A stretch of DNA of 64,000 nt from Sweltsa coloradensis. Taxonomy: Eukaryota > Arthropoda > Insecta > Plecoptera > Chloroperlidae. The DNA lies in contig JAMZAV010000792.1 of assembly GCA_024449915.1 (NCBI GenBank), positions 1 through 64,000 on the forward strand, in the 5' to 3' direction. The translations under genes were made by a program, and so were the position numbers. Positions 59,116 through 64,000 of this stretch are shown piece after piece; the stretch's first letter is position 1, and each line of letters starts with the position of its first letter. The notes under the pieces were generated by a model that saw nothing but the letters and a program-made list of their open reading frames with translations, ran no database searches and was not told the DNA's origin.

Positions 59116-60940
59116 TTTAAAGCTAGAAGAGCTAATACAAACATATATTTAAAAATCTTGTAGTGGATATAAACTATATTTAATAATGCAATAAAAAATA
59201 CTGTATTATTTAAGAGTTGTAATACATTTAAAGGTTTTCAATATAATGGTTAACATTATTTGGCTGAAACGATTCAATTAATGACATGATTAATAAATTA
59301 TAAAACTATTAAACCAGGCCCTTTTAAATACAATTTACAATAATATTATTGCTCCACATTCCACGTAAAAAACACTAATTTTTGTGATATTAAATAAAGC
59401 ATTTTTTAAAACTTTTTACTTATATTTAACACAATTTTGTTATAACTGCTGGAACTAAAACGTAATTCAATACGCAATACACATATTACTTGTTGTGCCC
59501 TAGTATGTTTACTATATTATTATACAACGCCGTCCTAGATAACAAATATTCCAATCTTGCTGCATAACACTTTACTTTATAGAGTCTACATAAATGTTTT
59601 AGTGTGAAATATTTATATAATATCGATGCCATTATCAGAACACTATTTCTCACTCGGTTGTGCAGTTTAACATGGTGGTTTATGGGTGTCTTTATCTGGG
59701 ACGATGCATTTTTACGCTCTTTGCATATCGACAGTAATCACTTCTATGTGAGGTACTTCTTCTCAGTATTACTCTAAGGTTTATATCACATCATAACATG
59801 TGAGAGGCTGCCGTTAACTACGCAGAACGTTTATCATGAATTGCTCTGTAAAGAAGATTAGATTATGGATTTTTTGAATTTAGATGTAGATATAGGTACA
59901 ACATAATGTTAATACTAGTCTTCGTATTTTTAAAATATATACACAATATTTCAACATTTATAGAAATAATTAAATATAAAACACACTTAATATAAATAGG
60001 GCGGATTCCACCAAATTATAGTCTCGAGTTATATTTAGTTAGGTAACTGAGGTGTACCATCACACTTTAATCCGGATTTTAAATCCAGATATCCGTGGAA
60101 TATTTCTGGTTTTAAAATGTTCACTTAAAATAGTTCATATTCATTTGAGGGAAACCGTAGTCTGATTTTTATAATAAACCTTCCTAAAAAAAGATTAAAA
60201 TATTATTCCCAATGTTTTGTGTTTTAAAGCAGTGTTGAAAAGTTCCGGTTGTTGGTGATAATTCAGAAATTTGATTTGATTATTCTCAAGACTTAGTACT
60301 CTTTAAAAACAAAGTTGTCTTGTGGTAGGACTTGATACTCCAAACTCGAGACATAACCAACAAATTGTTCATGAATGGTCAACTGTAAATTCAACGATCC
60401 AGATTACAAGTTGTAATTCAAAAAGAGATTCTAACATAAGAATAGTTACTCAAAAGAGGTATAGACAATAACACATTCGAAGATTACATTCAACTGTCAA
60501 TCGTTATTGTGACAATACAGCTAATTTCAGACGAAACAAATCAGAAATAGTTATTGTTGTAAATAAGTCACTTGTTTGAACATTCGACATTTAATTTAAT
60601 ACCATCATACTAGTGACTTACTATTGAGTTTTTACTTTTAATATTCAAACCCAAGTTTTCCATGAGATTACGTCTATTTAAAGTGATTTTGACATAATAG
60701 ATTACGGCATTATTAGCATATTATTGTTCTCAAATAAACAGAGTTATAACATTGTGAATGTGTGTATTAATTATCATTAGTACAATAAATTAAGTTTTCT
60801 TAGTTAAGCCACAAGCATTAATTTGAGACCATGAAAAATATTAATAATAGCCCTTCATCACAGCCAATATTACCGGCACACAAACTCAAGTCTAAACACA
60901 TTTATTAAAAATGAATCATGATTCGTTGACTTCGAATCAC
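59116..60940. other. AT-rich intergenic DNA
   Basis: No feature is supported. Confidence 0.45.
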
Positions 60941-60945
60941 GATGT

Positions 60946-61133
60946 TCAACTCTTCTTCTGAACTGTCTTATTAGCAAAGTGTGACTTGAATGTGACAAGC
61001 ATGTGTACAGTTCCTGTGACAGGAGTCACTGCAGGGCTGCCACCTGTCAGCTGAGCTTGAGTCCAAGGCACTCGGGCTAGGCGTCGTTCCAAAGAACTCT
61101 GACAGGAAGAAGCGGCGTGGTCGTCATCAGACA
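60946..61133 (-). CDS. Candidate 3'-terminal exon of an unidentified gene
   Basis: The minus strand is open for 62 codons from CTAGCAG, which could be a splice acceptor, to a TGA at the low-coordinate end. The segment is much GC-richer than the surrounding AT-rich DNA. Translated parts read VSDDDHAASSCQSSLERRLA and VPWTQAQLTGGSPAVTPVTG, ending FANKTVQKKS. An in-frame TAA lies four codons before the acceptor-like site, so this cannot be a longer single exon. The pyrimidine tract before the acceptor is weak. I do not recognise the family. Composition and codon usage look more gene-like than any other non-transposon frame in the window, but chance remains possible. Confidence 0.3.
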
Positions 61134-61364
61134 CTGCTAGTCGGTCTTAATGCCACCAACGACGAACAATCATCCATTATCTATTTATTTATGTTATTTA
61201 TTAATGTTTCTCTCACATAATCAGCATACATGTTACATTATTTATAACTATGAATGAGAGAATGACAAAAATGTGGAAATAACATTGTTGTTCAATTGTT
61301 CATAGCCACAACTTTGCAGTATATACGTATATTTATGGCACTTGACACTTTTCCACAATACGAA
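61134..61364. other. AT-rich intergenic DNA
   Basis: Nothing else is supported. Confidence 0.4.
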
Positions 61365-61517
61365 GCCTAGATATGCCACGTTTTTTAGTACAATTATAAT
61401 TGTAAATATTTCTGTTGAAAATCGCACCATTTTAATTGTTTAAATATAGGAATGCAGGAAATAGACCAAGCTCATCCATCAACGCGACTGTGAGAAGCAT
61501 TTGCGAAGTGGCCTAGT
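61365..61517 (+). mobile_element. Helitron-like element fragment, copy 5
   Basis: GCCTAGATATGCCACGTTTT and TACAATTATAATTG...ATTTCT resemble the 18026-18090 part of copy 2. GCTCATCCATCAACGCG, a hairpin-like stretch (AACGCG...GCATTTGCG) and CCTAGT give the family 3' end. The front half is lost. Confidence 0.6.
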
Positions 61518-62870
61518 CTAGAATATTGTTATCAGGAAATATAAAATTTGAAATATTTTGGTTACAAGATTCATTCCTAGACAAATCAATAATGGAAAAC
61601 AAAAATAAAGGTACTTTAAACTTTACTAGACAAACATTAAGATAAAAGCTTCAATAGCATGCATTCTTTAATTTGGTTAGGCATTAATGAAATCCTAACA
61701 AATTAATATTTTAGCATTCATCATGTACCTTGCTGACTCTTCAAATCAAACTGAGTCCTTCTCTAGTCAACAAAATCCAAATAATTCGTAGATCGTGGAA
61801 ATCCACAACTTAAATTTCAATACAAATTCTTGTGCTGTTTACATTACAAGTACAGCTTTCCTCCATCTAGAAGATTACTTGGCAATGTCTGAGGTTCGAT
61901 AAAGTACTCACGCGTGCACTCTACATGTACTTGCCGCAACGTTTGTAAATGGATTCTTTAAAAAAAACTCTACATGGTATAAGTACCTGGGTAAATGGAT
62001 AAGTCTAGTTATACAGCGGCTGGAGAGAGACGCTTGCAACGCGAGGGGTAGACATACGAATGAGAGCGGTGCTATTGTTGTAATTGGATTCAGAGACGTT
62101 ATCTGGGATGTTTGTTTCAATTGCGATGTACTTTGGCCTACGTGGGTGCTCGTCTGTGCCAGCTTCTCGCCTTCGTTCTACAACTTACCTATTTATGCTA
62201 ATGCAAAGCGACGTTTACACGGAGTCGATTCTGCTTTACGAGGATAGTCACACACTTAGGTTAAAGCAGCTGTCAAGATTAGTTGGATAGAAAATATATT
62301 TTCTTGGGAACGTTGATTCCCGTTTTGCAACGTAAAAAGATATTCAAATCATCACAAGAACACACTACATATTCGATTAGATGCACATTTGCAACATATA
62401 AAGATATTCAAACCTCGCAAGTATACACACCGCATATTCCATTAGATTCACAATGCAGTTTTTTTCATAAATGTATCTCGTTAAAATTAATGTACTATCA
62501 AGAAATAAGAATTTTATAAACACATTGTAATGCATTTTGATTTTACAATTTTATTTTGTATGCATGACATTTTAAACCGTAAAGGTTTTCAAAACATCAT
62601 AAGAGACAGTAATATCGTAATGTATTCATAAGCCCTTTTCATTAATACAATTTGAAATCATGTTTAAATCTGTTTCATATTCTAACTCTATAACTTGAAT
62701 CATTGACTTTTATAAATGCAATAAAATAGGTAATATTTTTTTGACCATACAAATACTTATATAATAAAGATAAACAACCACGGGAAGTGTTCACGATAGG
62801 TGAGATGATACTTAATCAGCAGATCGCACAAATACCACACTCGCAAATAACATTAAAACAACGTTAATAT
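61518..62870. other. AT-rich intergenic DNA
   Basis: A slightly GC-richer patch at 61990-62290 has frames of 68-70 codons on both strands but no domain. 62327-62440 contains a short imperfect duplication (AAGATATTCAAA with CACA...CATATTC). No gene is supported. Confidence 0.4.
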
Positions 62871-62876
62871 GTTTTG

Positions 62877-62992
62877 GTGGAGGCGCCGGGTCTAAGCGTA
62901 ACTCCCAACTTTGGGGCTAGCTTCGCCCCCCGACCACCAGGGTAGCCTACAACATTCTACATCATCCTTGTTCGTCGTCGCAATTTATCGCA
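62877..62992 (+). mobile_element. GGTGGAGGTGCC short dispersed family copy, 3' truncated
   Basis: GGTGGAGGCGCCGGGTCT, then ACCAGGGTAGCCTACAACATTCTAC parts and ATCATCCTTGTTCGTCG match the first half of the family; the GGTCATGTTCGG block is absent. Confidence 0.65.
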
Positions 62993-63044
62993 ATTAATGA
63001 ACAATCTTATAAATTATACGTTCATATGATTTTAAAAGAATAAG

Positions 63045-63110
63045 TAGATTTCCTGCTACAAAAGCAAAAGGTCCTGGTTCAATTCCCAGATCGTACAGAT
63101 TTTAACTTAA
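63045..63110 (+). mobile_element. tRNA-like SINE 3' fragment
   Basis: AGGTCCTGGTTCAATTCCCAG is a T arm with box B, followed by ATCGTACAGATTTTAACTT. The preceding CCTGCTACAAAAGCAAAAGG is a poor anticodon arm. The family is not clear, possibly S2. Confidence 0.45.
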
Positions 63111-63965
63111 TCCGTCAATACGAATGTTGGGTTAGTGCCGGTGACTGAGCGTTACTAGCATCGAAGAAGGTAAAATACAGTAGAACGTTGTTCTGAATTA
63201 CCTTTGTTTATACTGGCATCGCCAAAGGTTAAGTCGAGCCCAATCATTGGGTCACTATTTCCTGTTTCAAATACAAAACTCTATTTGGACATTATTTGCT
63301 TTAAAATAAAGTTCTTTACTAAAAACTAGTTCCGTGACTTAGTAGTCGACTCTAAATAAGAGCTCATTTTATTAAACTCTAGCAACTTCTTAAAATTAAT
63401 CTTTTTAAAGAGTTTATACCCTTAATTTAGGGCTATAAAATCTAGGCCAACAATGAATAACGAACTTTTGACACATGAAACACACAAAAAAAGTTGCAAA
63501 ATTGTTCGTGGGTAGTTATTATTTTCATCTTCTCAGCAGGGTGTATTATAATACAAGTAAGAAAGAGACAAAATGTTATCCATTCTTATCTTTCTCTTTT
63601 CCTTCTCTTTTCCTGAAGTGAAATGAAAGTAGTGGCGTAATGCCTGATATGAAACATGCATCAGGTCTTATTACTATGTTCAGGGAATATGACGGGTCAT
63701 TAGGAGATCTGAATTGCATGAGGCACGTAGTATATGCGTGGTCCCTAGCTTGTAAAACATCAACTACTTATACTTAATAAAAAGAGTACGGTAACAATCT
63801 CATTAAGTTACCAGTATTATTGAGTTAAGCGCATAAGTTTTGTGTTATGGGTTTCCATTTCAAAGCGAAGAAATTTAAACAAGCATGGGAAGAGAGTAGG
63901 CCAGTCATAAAGGGACAAAGTTTGTTGTCATTATTCAACATGTGGTTTAATAATCAGGTATCCGT
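63111..63965. other. Intergenic DNA
   Basis: No feature is supported. Confidence 0.45.
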
Positions 63966-63969
63966 GTTG

Positions 63970-64000
63970 GTGGAGGTGCCGGGTTTTGGAGGAATTTCTT
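63970..64000 (+). mobile_element. GGTGGAGGTGCC short dispersed family, start of a copy at window end
   Basis: GGTGGAGGTGCCGGGTTTTG begins here and runs out of the window, so the copy cannot be assessed further. Confidence 0.6.

Overview
The window looks like intergenic DNA from a large, AT-rich, repeat-dense animal genome. An insect or other arthropod is most likely, but I cannot name the species. The reasons are the absence of any long open reading frame of a host gene, abundant tRNA-derived SINE-like copies, Helitron-like ends, a Penelope-like retroelement (PLE), many microsatellites, and no bacterial-style gene packing. No host gene is confidently present. Two GC-richer islands on the minus strand (60946-61133 and 57082-57270) could be exons and are flagged at low confidence.

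Layout. 1-3730 is a 21-bp minisatellite that enters from outside the window. It is very noisy except for its last nine or so units. 3731-5110 is a diverged repeat pair around a Helitron-like element (4202-4848) with internal ~165-bp tandem units. 5.1-16 kb is AT-rich sequence carrying a CT microsatellite, tRNA-derived SINE-like copies and scattered copies of a short dispersed family that starts with GGTGGAGGTGCCGGGT. 16.04-16.98 kb is a ~452-bp tandem duplication. 17.84-18.77 kb is a second Helitron-like copy with three ~174-bp internal repeats. 19-33 kb is mostly unique AT-rich DNA with SINE copies, a hexanucleotide array (27.4-27.6 kb), a foldback element with nested inverted repeats and TA flanks (28214-28607), and an inverted tRNA-like SINE (31.6 kb). 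33.59-40.74 kb is a distinctive block of ~140-150-bp satellite units separated by long G and C runs. The units are arranged as two nested inverted sets around a 65-nt poly(C) tract, in sequence that looks poorly polished. 44.66-45.69 kb holds two more Helitron-like elements.

47.19-50.19 kb is the richest part. It contains a truncated PLE with a GIY-YIG endonuclease on the minus strand, a second tail-end copy on the plus strand, a 483-bp near-perfect palindrome between them, four copies of a 36-nt hammerhead-like motif with a covarying stem, a tRNA-like gene in an inverted repeat, and three long AAT arrays. 51.5-64 kb returns to AT-rich intergenic DNA with further SINE-like and short dispersed copies.

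Nothing here forms a pathway. The functional content is that of mobile elements: the PLE ORF would supply a target-nicking endonuclease, while the SINE, Helitron-like and foldback elements are non-autonomous and would depend on enzymes encoded elsewhere. All family assignments rest on reading motifs by eye; no database search was run.
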